Assembly (NCBI GenBank): GCA_013138855.1
Contig: WTBX01000353.1
Span: 1 to 7,254, forward strand
Length of the DNA stretch: 7,254 nt
Source of the DNA: Methylococcaceae bacterium
GTDB lineage: Bacteria; Pseudomonadota; Gammaproteobacteria; Methylococcales; Methylomonadaceae
Direction of reading: 5' to 3'
A program made the translations under genes and the position numbers. Within the stretch, counting starts at the first letter, position 1. Every line of letters starts with the position of its first letter. Shown here piece by piece: positions 1-5,846 of this stretch. The notes under the pieces were generated by a model. It made no database searches and was not told the origin of the DNA. It saw nothing but the letters and a program-made list of their open reading frames with translations.

Positions 1-705
1 GTCGTTAAACTAAAAGACCGTGAAAATAAAGCGTTTATTCTGCACATAGAAATTCAAAGCAGTAACGATTACGCCATGCCGCTAAGAATGATGCGTTATT
101 ATACCGATATTGCATTTAACTATCCTAAACTGCCCATTGAGCAATATGTCATTTATATTGGCAAACAGCCTTTAAAAATGAAATCTGAAGTAGCGGGAAA
201 AAACTGGCAATATCGCTATAATTTAATTGATATGCACAGTGTAGATTGTCAAACACTGATAAAACAAGATAACCCAGACGCGCTTATTTTAGCAATACTT
301 TGTGATTTTAAAGGACATGATGAACAAGCGATGGTTAATCACATCACCTTGCGTTTGCATGAATTACTCAAAGAACAACCGAAAGAATTTCGGAAATATT
401 TAACCATGCTCACCGTCTTATCTGAAAACCGAGATCTTGAGCAACATATAAAAAAGGCAACTGAAATGATTACTAATGTCTCTGTAGAAAAAATGCCCTT
501 TTATAAAATGGGCGTGGAAAAAGGGGAGCTTTCAACGCTACAAAACAATATTATTAAAATTTTAACTCTACGTTTTCAAAATGTACCCGATACCATTAAA
601 AATAAAATAATTAGCATTCAACAAAAAGAGCTTTTACAAAATATTTTTGATATTGCAATGATTATTCCTGAAATCAATAAATTATTTGAAGATCAAGATA
701 AATAA
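1..705 (+). CDS. Rpn family (PD-(D/E)XK) nuclease / putative transposase, 5'-truncated
   Basis: The frame is open from base 1, so the true start lies outside the window; the Met at 76 is internal, not the start. The visible 234 residues begin just before a strand ending in His-Ile-Glu-Ile-Gln (residues 15-19). This is the E-x-Q half of the PD-(D/E)XK active site seen in Rpn-type recombination-promoting nucleases and related 'putative transposase' families. The next stretch (RMMRYYTDIAFNY, then YVIYIG) also fits that family. The last ~60 residues form a helical tail like the DUF4351-type end of many Rpn proteins (lysine-rich, LTLRFQNVP). The catalytic Asp expected upstream is not visible. Family members cleave DNA and promote RecA-independent recombination; activity here is inferred. 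The gene lies 23 bases before a lipoprotein gene on the same strand and could be co-transcribed with it, although such nucleases are usually autonomous and scattered in many copies. Confidence 0.8.
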   Translation, partial: VVKLKDRENKAFILHIEIQSSNDYAMPLRMMRYYTDIAFNYPKLPIEQYVIYIGKQPLKMKSEVAGKNWQYRYNLIDMHSVDCQTLIKQDNPDALILAILCDFKGHDEQAMVNHITLRLHELLKEQPKEFRKYLTMLTVLSENRDLEQHIKKATEMITNVSVEKMPFYKMGVEKGELSTLQNNIIKILTLRFQNVPDTIKNKIISIQQKELLQNIFDIAMIIPEINKLFEDQDK

Positions 706-728
706 ACACAAGGATAAGGGGATACACC

Positions 729-1832
729 ATGCTAACTATCATCGGTACTGAGAGTCGTTTATTTTTATCTTTAAAAACCATAGCAACTTTATCACTGCTA
801 TTTTTTTTAACCGCCTGTTCTATCCCCACTCGTGAATTTTCTGCTTATAACAACGCCTTTGCCGAAACTCAAAAAATTGGCGAACAAATCGTGATTGACT
901 ATTCGGTCGCCAAAAAAGAACTTGCTGTATTAAAGCGCGGAAAAGATGAGCAGGCTGTACGTAAATCCAGCTTTAAAAGCAACCAATTATTACTGTCTAA
1001 AGTACCGATTGACGATGTTGCCATTCGCCTTGCCGCATGGGAAGTCGTTGGCTCTTATAATAAAGTTTTAAGTAATTTGATCGCAGGAAAACCCGCACAA
1101 GCCGAATCCGAAAGTAAAAATATACTTAGCAGTTTATTACGCTTATCCGCAAAAGCCTTAAGTACCACTGCCTCAAAATTACACCCCGCCGCTGCGGCAT
1201 TAAAAGCCATTTTAGCAGAGGTAGAAAAGGGGTTAGAGCGACGTAGGATAATTAAAAGCATGGAGCGAATATCCCCCATCATCAGCAATGGCTTAATCGC
1301 CAATATGAAAAAAGATAGCGAATTATTTTATAAAGTCAGATACGGACTTAATAACCATCGCTATCAACAACTTAGATTTGATATTGGCCGTCACATTAAA
1401 GCCTTTGTTAAACTGGCTAATATCATGTCAGTTGAGGCGCGTATCGACATTGTTCACCCGATGCTTAAAACCTTGAATGCGCGTATGGAAAAAATTGCCA
1501 AATCCTCAACAGGGCGTGGTTTTAAACCGATAAAATTAAGACCCAAAGCAGGTGGTAGTAATGGCCCTATTATTATTTCACAGCTAAATACCTTAAAAAT
1601 GCAGATTCTAATCTTGCTAGACCAAGCCGCGCAGCAAAATCAGGCCTTAGAGTCTTATCGAGAAACACTCACCGCTTATGTACGTTTATTAAATCAATTA
1701 GACTTACACCTTAAAGCCTTACAACAAGCCGCAACGGATGGACGTTCTGAGCAAATAGAACTTAGCAATGATTTTAATACTGCATTGATTCAAATGCGCC
1801 AAGCCCATTTATATTATCAAAACAGCCAATAA
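729..1832 (+). CDS. Predicted outer-membrane lipoprotein of unknown function
   Basis: I do not recognise a named family. The 367-residue protein starts with a type II signal peptide: Arg/Lys at 10 and 16, a hydrophobic stretch at 17-28, and the lipobox Leu-Thr-Ala-Cys with Cys30 as the lipidation site. Residue +2 is Ser, not Asp, which favours sorting to the outer membrane. The ATG is well supported by AAGGGG at 716-721 with 7-base spacing. The mature protein appears almost entirely helical, rich in Leu, Ala, Lys and Gln. A basic Gly-rich linker around residues 262-279 (GRGFKPIKLRP, then GGSNG) divides an N-terminal part from a C-terminal helical part with coiled-coil-like Leu/Gln spacing. 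Two Cys-free halves and no catalytic signature suggest a structural or binding role. It is followed after 15 bases by a small acidic protein gene, so the two are probably translated from one transcript and may act together. Confidence 0.75.
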   Translation: MLTIIGTESRLFLSLKTIATLSLLFFLTACSIPTREFSAYNNAFAETQKIGEQIVIDYSVAKKELAVLKRGKDEQAVRKSSFKSNQLLLSKVPIDDVAIRLAAWEVVGSYNKVLSNLIAGKPAQAESESKNILSSLLRLSAKALSTTASKLHPAAAALKAILAEVEKGLERRRIIKSMERISPIISNGLIANMKKDSELFYKVRYGLNNHRYQQLRFDIGRHIKAFVKLANIMSVEARIDIVHPMLKTLNARMEKIAKSSTGRGFKPIKLRPKAGGSNGPIIISQLNTLKMQILILLDQAAQQNQALESYRETLTAYVRLLNQLDLHLKALQQAATDGRSEQIELSNDFNTALIQMRQAHLYYQNSQ

Positions 1833-1847
1833 CAGGAGATTGTCATC

Positions 1848-2162
1848 ATGTCCCTTACAGAAGATGCCGCCGCTGAACAATATCAACTTGCTTGTGATGA
1901 GTTGATGGAAATCGCTGAAGATTATAATGTTAGTGAAGAAGCCTCAGACATTGCCTTAGCCGCCGCACAAAAACTCACACTAGATTATATTGATAATGCG
2001 GTAGAAAATATCCATGCACGAAATCGTCAATATGGAGCTTTTATCGACATTATGGAAAATACGATTAATAATTTAGGAAAAACGACTTTAGAACGCCTTC
2101 TACTCGACCCTTTAAAACGACGTGTACGCACCGCAAAAAAAAACTCTATATACCACCTGTAA
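1848..2162 (+). CDS. Small acidic helical protein of unknown function
   Basis: A 104-residue soluble protein with no signal peptide, no membrane segment and no family I recognise. The start is supported by AGGAG at 1834-1838, nine bases upstream of the ATG. The first ~65 residues are acidic and Ala-rich and probably form several helices (DAAAEQYQLACDELMEIAED, then a second Ala-rich helix). The last ~25 residues switch to a strongly basic stretch (LKRRVRTAKK). This charge split could allow nucleic-acid or partner binding, but that is inference. It lies 15 bases after the lipoprotein gene and is probably the last gene of that transcription unit, since an 85-base gap and a possible hairpin follow. 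Its immediate partner is exported while this protein appears cytoplasmic, which leaves any joint function unclear. Confidence 0.65.
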   Translation: MSLTEDAAAEQYQLACDELMEIAEDYNVSEEASDIALAAAQKLTLDYIDNAVENIHARNRQYGAFIDIMENTINNLGKTTLERLLLDPLKRRVRTAKKNSIYHL

Positions 2163-2196
2163 AAAATATTTGGGCTATTAGGTGGAATTTATTTTT
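2153..2196 (+). terminator. Possible weak Rho-independent terminator
   Basis: CCACCT (2153-2158) can pair with AGGTGG (2180-2185), followed by a T-rich stretch ending in five T at 2192-2196. The left arm overlaps the stop codon region of the small acidic protein gene. The stem is only 6 bp with a 21-base loop, so it is a weak candidate. Its position at the end of the 1-2162 gene cluster is the main support. Confidence 0.3.
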
Positions 2197-2247
2197 AGAG
2201 TGGATGCGAACACGTCAGCAAAAATAAAAGCATTGATTTTATAGAAT

Positions 2248-2727
2248 ATGAAGAAACTTAACCTCAGCAGAGCGGAATGGAGCGTTTATTTAATTGCCGC
2301 CTTATTAATATTTGTTGCGCCGATATTTGTCAGTTTTAATCCACTTTCAGGCATACCACCTCAGATTACGCAAACGACTTTGGATAATAAAAAGATCGTT
2401 GCGCCTAAATTTATTTATTTTTGGGCGAGCTGGTGCAAAACCTGCAAAGGAATGCAAGCCCCTATTTCTGCGGTGTTAAAGGATTATTCAGGCGTAACCG
2501 TTGCGGTTAAATCAGGAATGGCAACTAAAGTACAAGATTATTTAACAAAACAGCAACTTAATTGGTCTACCGTAAACGATGAAAACGGAGTCATTGCTAA
2601 ACAATATTCGGTGACCGCAGTACCAACTATTTTTATATTAAATTCTGAGGATGAAATTGCGTTTGTGACTCAAGGCTATGTGGGTGAATCTGCTTTGCGA
2701 TTTCGGTTGTGGTTTGCAAGTTTATAA
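2248..2727 (+). CDS. Membrane-anchored thioredoxin-fold protein disulfide oxidoreductase (ScsD/TlpA-like)
   Basis: A 159-residue protein with one N-terminal membrane segment (about residues 13-30) that would anchor it in the inner membrane with the thioredoxin domain in the periplasm. The active site is Trp-Cys-Lys-Thr-Cys with Cys63 and Cys66, preceded by the FWASW strand typical of TlpA/ScsD/DsbE-type proteins. The cis-proline loop is Val-Pro126-Thr. The domain is compact, close to the minimal thioredoxin size, without the longer TlpA insert. The known role of the family is thiol-disulfide exchange with periplasmic proteins, including cytochrome c maturation and copper-stress repair; the substrate here is unknown. 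No Shine-Dalgarno sequence is visible before this ATG, but it is the only start that keeps the complete membrane anchor. The gene is followed after 13 bases by an MreB-like gene with a strong ribosome-binding site, suggesting co-transcription. Confidence 0.88.
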   Translation: MKKLNLSRAEWSVYLIAALLIFVAPIFVSFNPLSGIPPQITQTTLDNKKIVAPKFIYFWASWCKTCKGMQAPISAVLKDYSGVTVAVKSGMATKVQDYLTKQQLNWSTVNDENGVIAKQYSVTAVPTIFILNSEDEIAFVTQGYVGESALRFRLWFASL

Positions 2728-2728
2728 T

Positions 2729-2734
2729 AAGGAG
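2729..2734 (+). promoter_or_regulatory. Ribosome-binding site for the GTG-started MreB-like gene
   Basis: AAGGAG at 2729-2734 lies six bases before the GTG at 2741. It begins directly after the stop codon of the thioredoxin-like gene. It fixes the non-ATG start of the next gene and supports translational coupling of the two. Confidence 0.75.
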
Positions 2735-2740
2735 AAATAG

Positions 2741-3241
2741 GTGTTTAAAAACTGGATAAAAAAATTAAATACCATTGCTTATGTACAAATATGGGAAAAT
2801 CGCATCAAAGTCACCGATATAAATACAGGTAATAACTTTGATGAAAAACCTATCGTTGCCATAGAAACAATCGCCAATAATAATAAGATTTTAGCCTTCG
2901 GAAATGATGCTCTAGTCGTAACAGGCGAAAACATTGAGCAAGTGAATCCCTTTTCTCATCCTCGTACTTTATTAGTTGGCTTTACGGTAGCTGAACGATT
3001 ATTGCAGCTTATATTTAAAAAGATATATGGCAAAAGATGGTTTTCACCCTCACCAGCGATTGTGGTTCATCTTATGGAAAAAACAGAAGGTGGGCTTACT
3101 CAGGTTGAAGATAGAGGATTTAGAGAGTTAATGGTTATGAGTACAGGTGCGCGAAAAGTATTCATGTATCAAGGAACACCTTTGGATATTGAAGATTTTA
3201 ACCTTGACGCTGTTAAATTGTATGAAAATACTGCTTATTAA
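2741..3241 (+). CDS. Half-length MreB/actin-like protein lacking nucleotide-binding motifs
   Basis: A 166-residue protein beginning with GTG behind a strong AAGGAG. From residue 14 on it follows the N-terminal half of MreB: a strand pair (YVQIWENRIKV), 'EKPIVAIE' at 35-42, 'AFGNDA' at 52-57, 'PFSHPRTLLVGFTVAERLLQ' around 70-89, 'PSP' at 103-105, and 'TQVEDRGFRE' at 120-129 with 'GAR' at 136-138, matching MreB's TQVERRAIRE and GAR. The phosphate-1 loop of actin-like ATPases (Asp-x-Gly-Thr) is replaced by IWENR, and the protein stops before the second phosphate loop and adenosine motif, so ATP binding is not expected. No second half is found downstream in any obvious frame. The reading frame is intact and the motifs are preserved, so it looks like a stable short paralogue and not decay. 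The role is unknown; interaction with true MreB or a cell-shape complex is inference. Confidence 0.75.
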   Translation: MFKNWIKKLNTIAYVQIWENRIKVTDINTGNNFDEKPIVAIETIANNNKILAFGNDALVVTGENIEQVNPFSHPRTLLVGFTVAERLLQLIFKKIYGKRWFSPSPAIVVHLMEKTEGGLTQVEDRGFRELMVMSTGARKVFMYQGTPLDIEDFNLDAVKLYENTAY

Positions 3242-3267
3242 GTGGTTGTAATATAAATATTGAAGTT

Positions 3268-3281
3268 TTGGAAACGTCCAA
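3268..3281 (+). other. Small inverted repeat in the intergenic gap 3242-3333
   Basis: TTGGA (3268-3272) and TCCAA (3277-3281) form a perfect 5-bp stem with a 4-base loop. It is not followed by a T-run, so a terminator is doubtful; it could be a short operator-like palindrome. I see no convincing promoter in the rest of this 92-base gap. Confidence 0.25.
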
Positions 3282-3333
3282 GATCTCAGTTTAACTATTT
3301 ATCATACGCCTCGTTGATTTATAGAGAAGAAAA

Positions 3334-4176
3334 ATGAATATAAAAAAGTTATTCATATCATTTTTAATTCTACTGCTCACAAATAATGTCTTTGCAAAAG
3401 CAATGACCAATCATGATGTCATTGAATATTTCAATGAACTCGCTTTTGGTTCAGAGTTTGGCGGCGAAAGTAAACGGTGCAGTAAATGGGCAACAAATAT
3501 GAAAATATTTGTCGCAGGAAAACCACCTGCTTATTTAGATAAAGAGTTAGATAAAATTATCAAAGAAATAAATACTTTAATTTCACCTATAAAATTACTG
3601 CGCGTTAATTCTAAACGCGAATCAAACTACATAATCTTTTTTGGTTCAGGCGAAGGTTATACCAATATAGAACCAAAGGCTAAAGCTTATATAGATGAAA
3701 ATTGGGGACTTTTCTGGGTTTATTCAAATAGGAATAATGAAATATTTAGAGGCACGATGTATGTCGATATTTTCAGAACTAAAAATAAAAATGCCCAAAA
3801 ACATTTATTAAGAGAAGAATTAACGCAGTCCTTAGGAATTATGAACGATTCCTATAAATACTCTGATAGCATGTTTTATCAAAAGTGGTCACACCCTACA
3901 AGTTATTCAGCCATAGATAAACAGGTCATTAAGCTTTTATATAATCCCGCTATCAAGCCAAATATGACTAAAAGTGAAATTAATAAATTGATTGCCTCTA
4001 AAGGTTTAATTTCCATGACTGATAGCGAAAGAAGTGAGTTAAGTAAATCAAACCAATCAAAAAATCGTAAAGCAAACGGTGAGGGTTCAAAAGGAAATCA
4101 AGAAACAGGTTATGGTTCAAATGAACCTGAACCCGTAAAACCTTTTAAATCTGAGGGGTTTGGTTCAAATAAATAA
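3334..4176 (+). CDS. Secreted DUF2927-like protein with Gly-Ser-rich C-terminal tail
   Basis: A 280-residue protein with a clear signal peptide: Lys4-Lys5, a hydrophobic core at 6-16, and cleavage after Val-Phe-Ala21, so it is exported to the periplasm or beyond. The conserved-looking core (about 25-215) contains 'HLLREELTQSLGIMND' near 157-172 followed by 'DSMFY', which resembles the signature region of DUF2927, a proteobacterial family of unknown function. The arrangement His157, Glu161, Glu162 recalls a metallopeptidase helix, but there is no HExxH, so enzymatic activity is only a suggestion. From about residue 228 the protein is low complexity, rich in Ser, Asn, Lys and Gly, with three Gly-x-Gly-Ser units (GEGSK, GYGSN, GFGSN) ending two residues from the C-terminus. 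The start has AGAGAAGA (3323-3330) just upstream. The stop codon lies two bases before a MITE-like element. Confidence 0.7.
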   Translation: MNIKKLFISFLILLLTNNVFAKAMTNHDVIEYFNELAFGSEFGGESKRCSKWATNMKIFVAGKPPAYLDKELDKIIKEINTLISPIKLLRVNSKRESNYIIFFGSGEGYTNIEPKAKAYIDENWGLFWVYSNRNNEIFRGTMYVDIFRTKNKNAQKHLLREELTQSLGIMNDSYKYSDSMFYQKWSHPTSYSAIDKQVIKLLYNPAIKPNMTKSEINKLIASKGLISMTDSERSELSKSNQSKNRKANGEGSKGNQETGYGSNEPEPVKPFKSEGFGSNK

Positions 4177-4177
4177 T

Positions 4178-4214
4178 GTAACTCTACGGAGGCGCGACTT
4201 TTAGTCACGCACGA
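4178..4214 (+). repeat. Left terminal inverted repeat of the MITE-like element
   Basis: Begins GTAACT and ends GCACGA. It pairs with 4290-4330 and is the counterpart of 5750-5790 in the second copy. Compared with both of those it carries a short deletion in the GGCGGAGCC block and one substitution in the palindrome arm. Confidence 0.8.
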
Positions 4215-4289
4215 GACCTGAAAACACCTTCAAAATCTATGAATTAAACAGGTTTAAATAAGCTCGTTTTAAAACTCATACATAAGACT

Positions 4290-4330
4290 TCGTGCGCGAC
4301 TGAAAGTCGCGGCTCCGCCTGAGTAGTTAC
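4290..4330 (-). repeat. Right terminal inverted repeat of the MITE-like element
   Basis: Reverse complement begins GTAACTACTCAGGCGGAGCC and continues into a perfect 7-bp stem with a GAA loop (4295-4311 on the plus strand). It is nearly identical to the left end of the second copy (5750-5790). Confidence 0.8.
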
Positions 4331-4347
4331 CACCAGAAAGATAATTA

Positions 4348-5670
4348 ATGAATAATATCCCCAAAAAAACCGATGTAGTCATCATAGGTGCAGGGCCTGC
4401 GGGCAGTAGTGCCGCAACACATTTAGCACAGGCGGGAATCAATGTTATCGTTTTGGAAAAAAACATTTTCCCACGAAACCAAGTAGGAGAAAGTCTTATT
4501 CCACATTTTTGGAAATTCACCGATGTTTTAGGCGTTTCCGAAAAAATTGAACAAGAAGGTTTTATTCAAAAAGCGGGCGGAATTACCGCATGGAATAACA
4601 AAATCCAACAAATTTTATTTTCGGACTTTGGCTATACACGCTCAGGTTTACACGTAGAACGCGATATTTTTGATAATTTATTATTAGCTCACGCTCAAGA
4701 AAATGGAGCTGAAATTTATCAGCAAATATCCGTTAAAAAAGTAGATTTTTCTGATAAAAATGCGCCTGTCGTTTATTTTACCGATAAACGCGATGAAACC
4801 AATCAACAAAGCTCAATTGCCTGCGCTTATGTCATTGATGCAACAGGACACAGTTCTTTATTAGCTCAACAATTCGGCACACGCCAAACCATTAGCAGTG
4901 AGACAAATTTTTTATCACTTTGGGGATATTTTAAAAATTCGCGTTATGCAGGAGTAGACCGTCGAAGTCATTCATCAGAATCTATTAGAGCAATAAAACC
5001 TGTCACCTTTGTGATGTCTTACGAAGACGGTTGGCTATGGCATATTGTTTTGCGTGATAAAAGCAGCGTGGGTTTAGTCGTCCATACTAATAAAACTAAA
5101 GGGATGAATAAAGCTCAGCGAGAAGCATTTTTTAAACAAACTTGTTCTCAGCTTCCCTATTTAAAAGAACTATTAGCCCCAGCAACTTTTATAGATGGCT
5201 CTTTACAATATCGCCCCGATTATTCTTATTATTCCACGCAAATTTGCGGAGATAATTTTTATTGCATTGGTGATGCAGCCGCGTTTGTTGATCCGATTTT
5301 CTCACACGGTGTGCAAAATGCGTTTTATAACGCCTCGCTTGCGAGTGTTGCGATTAAGGAATCTTTTAAAAAACCTCAAAAACGTGGGCGATATAGTCAA
5401 CTTTGTGCCAGTCGAATGCAGCAGTTTTATGGCTTTTCCAGAGCGTTATCTTTAGGGGATTTTGGGTGTAATGGGGTTAATCGAGACTTGGTTAAATCAT
5501 TAATGAAAGCGATGCCACCGTTAGAATTAGAATTAATGCTGGTGGCTGCGGAAATGACTAATCGCTCGGAAAATTTTAAGCAATTAGCGAAAGAGGCGGG
5601 AGTTTGGGAGACTTTTATTGCTCAAAGTCGAGGCGAGCAATTGGCGAGTATTGATACTTTGGCATTTTAA
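4348..5670 (+). CDS. FAD-dependent oxidoreductase of the flavin-dependent halogenase-like family
   Basis: A 440-residue soluble protein. The N-terminal Rossmann motif is Gly14-Ala-Gly16-Pro-Ala-Gly19, closed by Glu37, and followed by Gly47-Glu48-Ser49-Leu-Ile-Pro, typical of flavin monooxygenases of the tryptophan-halogenase/geranylgeranyl-reductase group. The second FAD motif is Gly308-Asp309-Ala. Three halogenase-associated signatures are present: a lysine at 75 in the Lys-x-Gly setting that corresponds to the catalytic lysine of flavin-dependent halogenases; Trp229-x-Trp231-x-Ile233, the W.W.I motif, though without the final Pro; and Phe313-x-Asp-Pro316-x-Phe-Ser319-x-Gly321, the F.x.P.x.S.x.G motif. 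Known members use FADH2, O2 and halide to halogenate phenols, pyrroles or carrier-bound substrates; the substrate here is unknown and no carrier protein or reductase gene is nearby. A hydroxylase or reductase function remains possible. The start lacks a strong Shine-Dalgarno (weak AGAAAG at 4335-4340) and the promoter region has been replaced by a MITE-like element. Confidence 0.8.
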   Translation: MNNIPKKTDVVIIGAGPAGSSAATHLAQAGINVIVLEKNIFPRNQVGESLIPHFWKFTDVLGVSEKIEQEGFIQKAGGITAWNNKIQQILFSDFGYTRSGLHVERDIFDNLLLAHAQENGAEIYQQISVKKVDFSDKNAPVVYFTDKRDETNQQSSIACAYVIDATGHSSLLAQQFGTRQTISSETNFLSLWGYFKNSRYAGVDRRSHSSESIRAIKPVTFVMSYEDGWLWHIVLRDKSSVGLVVHTNKTKGMNKAQREAFFKQTCSQLPYLKELLAPATFIDGSLQYRPDYSYYSTQICGDNFYCIGDAAAFVDPIFSHGVQNAFYNASLASVAIKESFKKPQKRGRYSQLCASRMQQFYGFSRALSLGDFGCNGVNRDLVKSLMKAMPPLELELMLVAAEMTNRSENFKQLAKEAGVWETFIAQSRGEQLASIDTLAF

Positions 5671-5703
5671 ACATTTTAGTTACCCTCTTTAGGTGAAACG
5701 TAG

Positions 5704-5740
5704 TAGATGTCAGATACCTAAAAAAAGTATCTGACATTTA
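5704..5740. terminator. Long hairpin between convergent genes, possible bidirectional terminator
   Basis: Positions 5707-5717 and 5727-5737 are perfect reverse complements (11 bp), and the stem extends to 14 bp with one G-T pair (5704-5740). The 9-base loop is CT followed by seven A. No T-run follows the stem on either strand, so it is not a classical Rho-independent terminator. Its position 33 bases after the halogenase-like stop codon and before the end of the opposing symporter gene fits transcript-end formation or 3'-end protection. Confidence 0.5.
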
Positions 5741-5749
5741 AGCGTTGCA

Positions 5750-5846
5750 GTAACTATTCAGGCGGAGCCGCGACTTTTAGTCGCGCACGAGACCTAAAAT
5801 ATATCCAAAATCTACAAATCAAACAGCTTTAAATAAGCTCGTTTTA
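5750..5846. mobile_element. MITE-like element, second copy, right end missing
   Basis: This copy has the intact left end (GTAACT, GGCGGAGCCG, then CGCGACT-TTT-AGTCGCG at 5769-5785) and the same interior as the first element. The two copies share an identical 19-base block (4253-4271 and 5828-5846) and are in the same orientation. Similarity stops at 5846, and no right terminal repeat follows; the sequence instead runs into the 3' end of the symporter gene. Together with the first copy it brackets the halogenase-like gene as a direct repeat. Confidence 0.8.

Larger units (their letters stand above)
4178..4330. mobile_element. MITE-like element, complete copy with terminal inverted repeats
   Basis: A 153-bp non-coding element. 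The left end (4178-4214) and the reverse complement of the right end (4290-4330) share the pattern GTAACT, a GGCGGAGCC-like block, CGCGACT-TTT/C-AGTCGCG and GCACGA. The left end has lost about six bases relative to the right. Each end contains its own palindrome: CGCGACT (4295-4301) pairs with AGTCGCG (4305-4311) at the right, and the left equivalent (4193-4209) has one mismatch. No open reading frame of note lies inside. No clear target-site duplication is visible. It abuts the stop codon of the upstream gene on one side and lies 17 bases before the next start codon on the other. A second, related copy occurs at 5750-5846. Such elements are normally mobilised by a transposase encoded elsewhere. 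Confidence 0.8.

Noticed and set aside
1055..1303. 82-codon minus-strand reading frame
   Set aside because: It lies wholly inside the lipoprotein gene, has no ribosome-binding site and no recognisable protein features.
2163..2247. Promoter or riboswitch before the thioredoxin-like gene
   Set aside because: Several A/T-rich hexamers are present but none is a well-spaced -35/-10 pair, and no conserved riboswitch pattern is visible.
4178..4330. CRISPR-like array made of the repeated palindromes
   Set aside because: The palindromes are inverted ends of one element, not regularly spaced direct repeats with spacers, and no cas genes are nearby.
4269..4520. 83-codon minus-strand reading frame
   Set aside because: It spans the MITE-like element and the FAD-binding start of the halogenase-like gene, and is an antisense shadow of both.
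5195..5455. 86-codon plus-strand reading frame
   Set aside because: It is an alternate frame within the halogenase-like gene, which has strong motif support across this stretch (GD motif and F.x.P.x.S.x.G).
5678..5683. AGTTAC resembling the element's right terminus, just after the halogenase-like stop codon
   Set aside because: Six bases without the adjoining palindrome are expected by chance in this composition.
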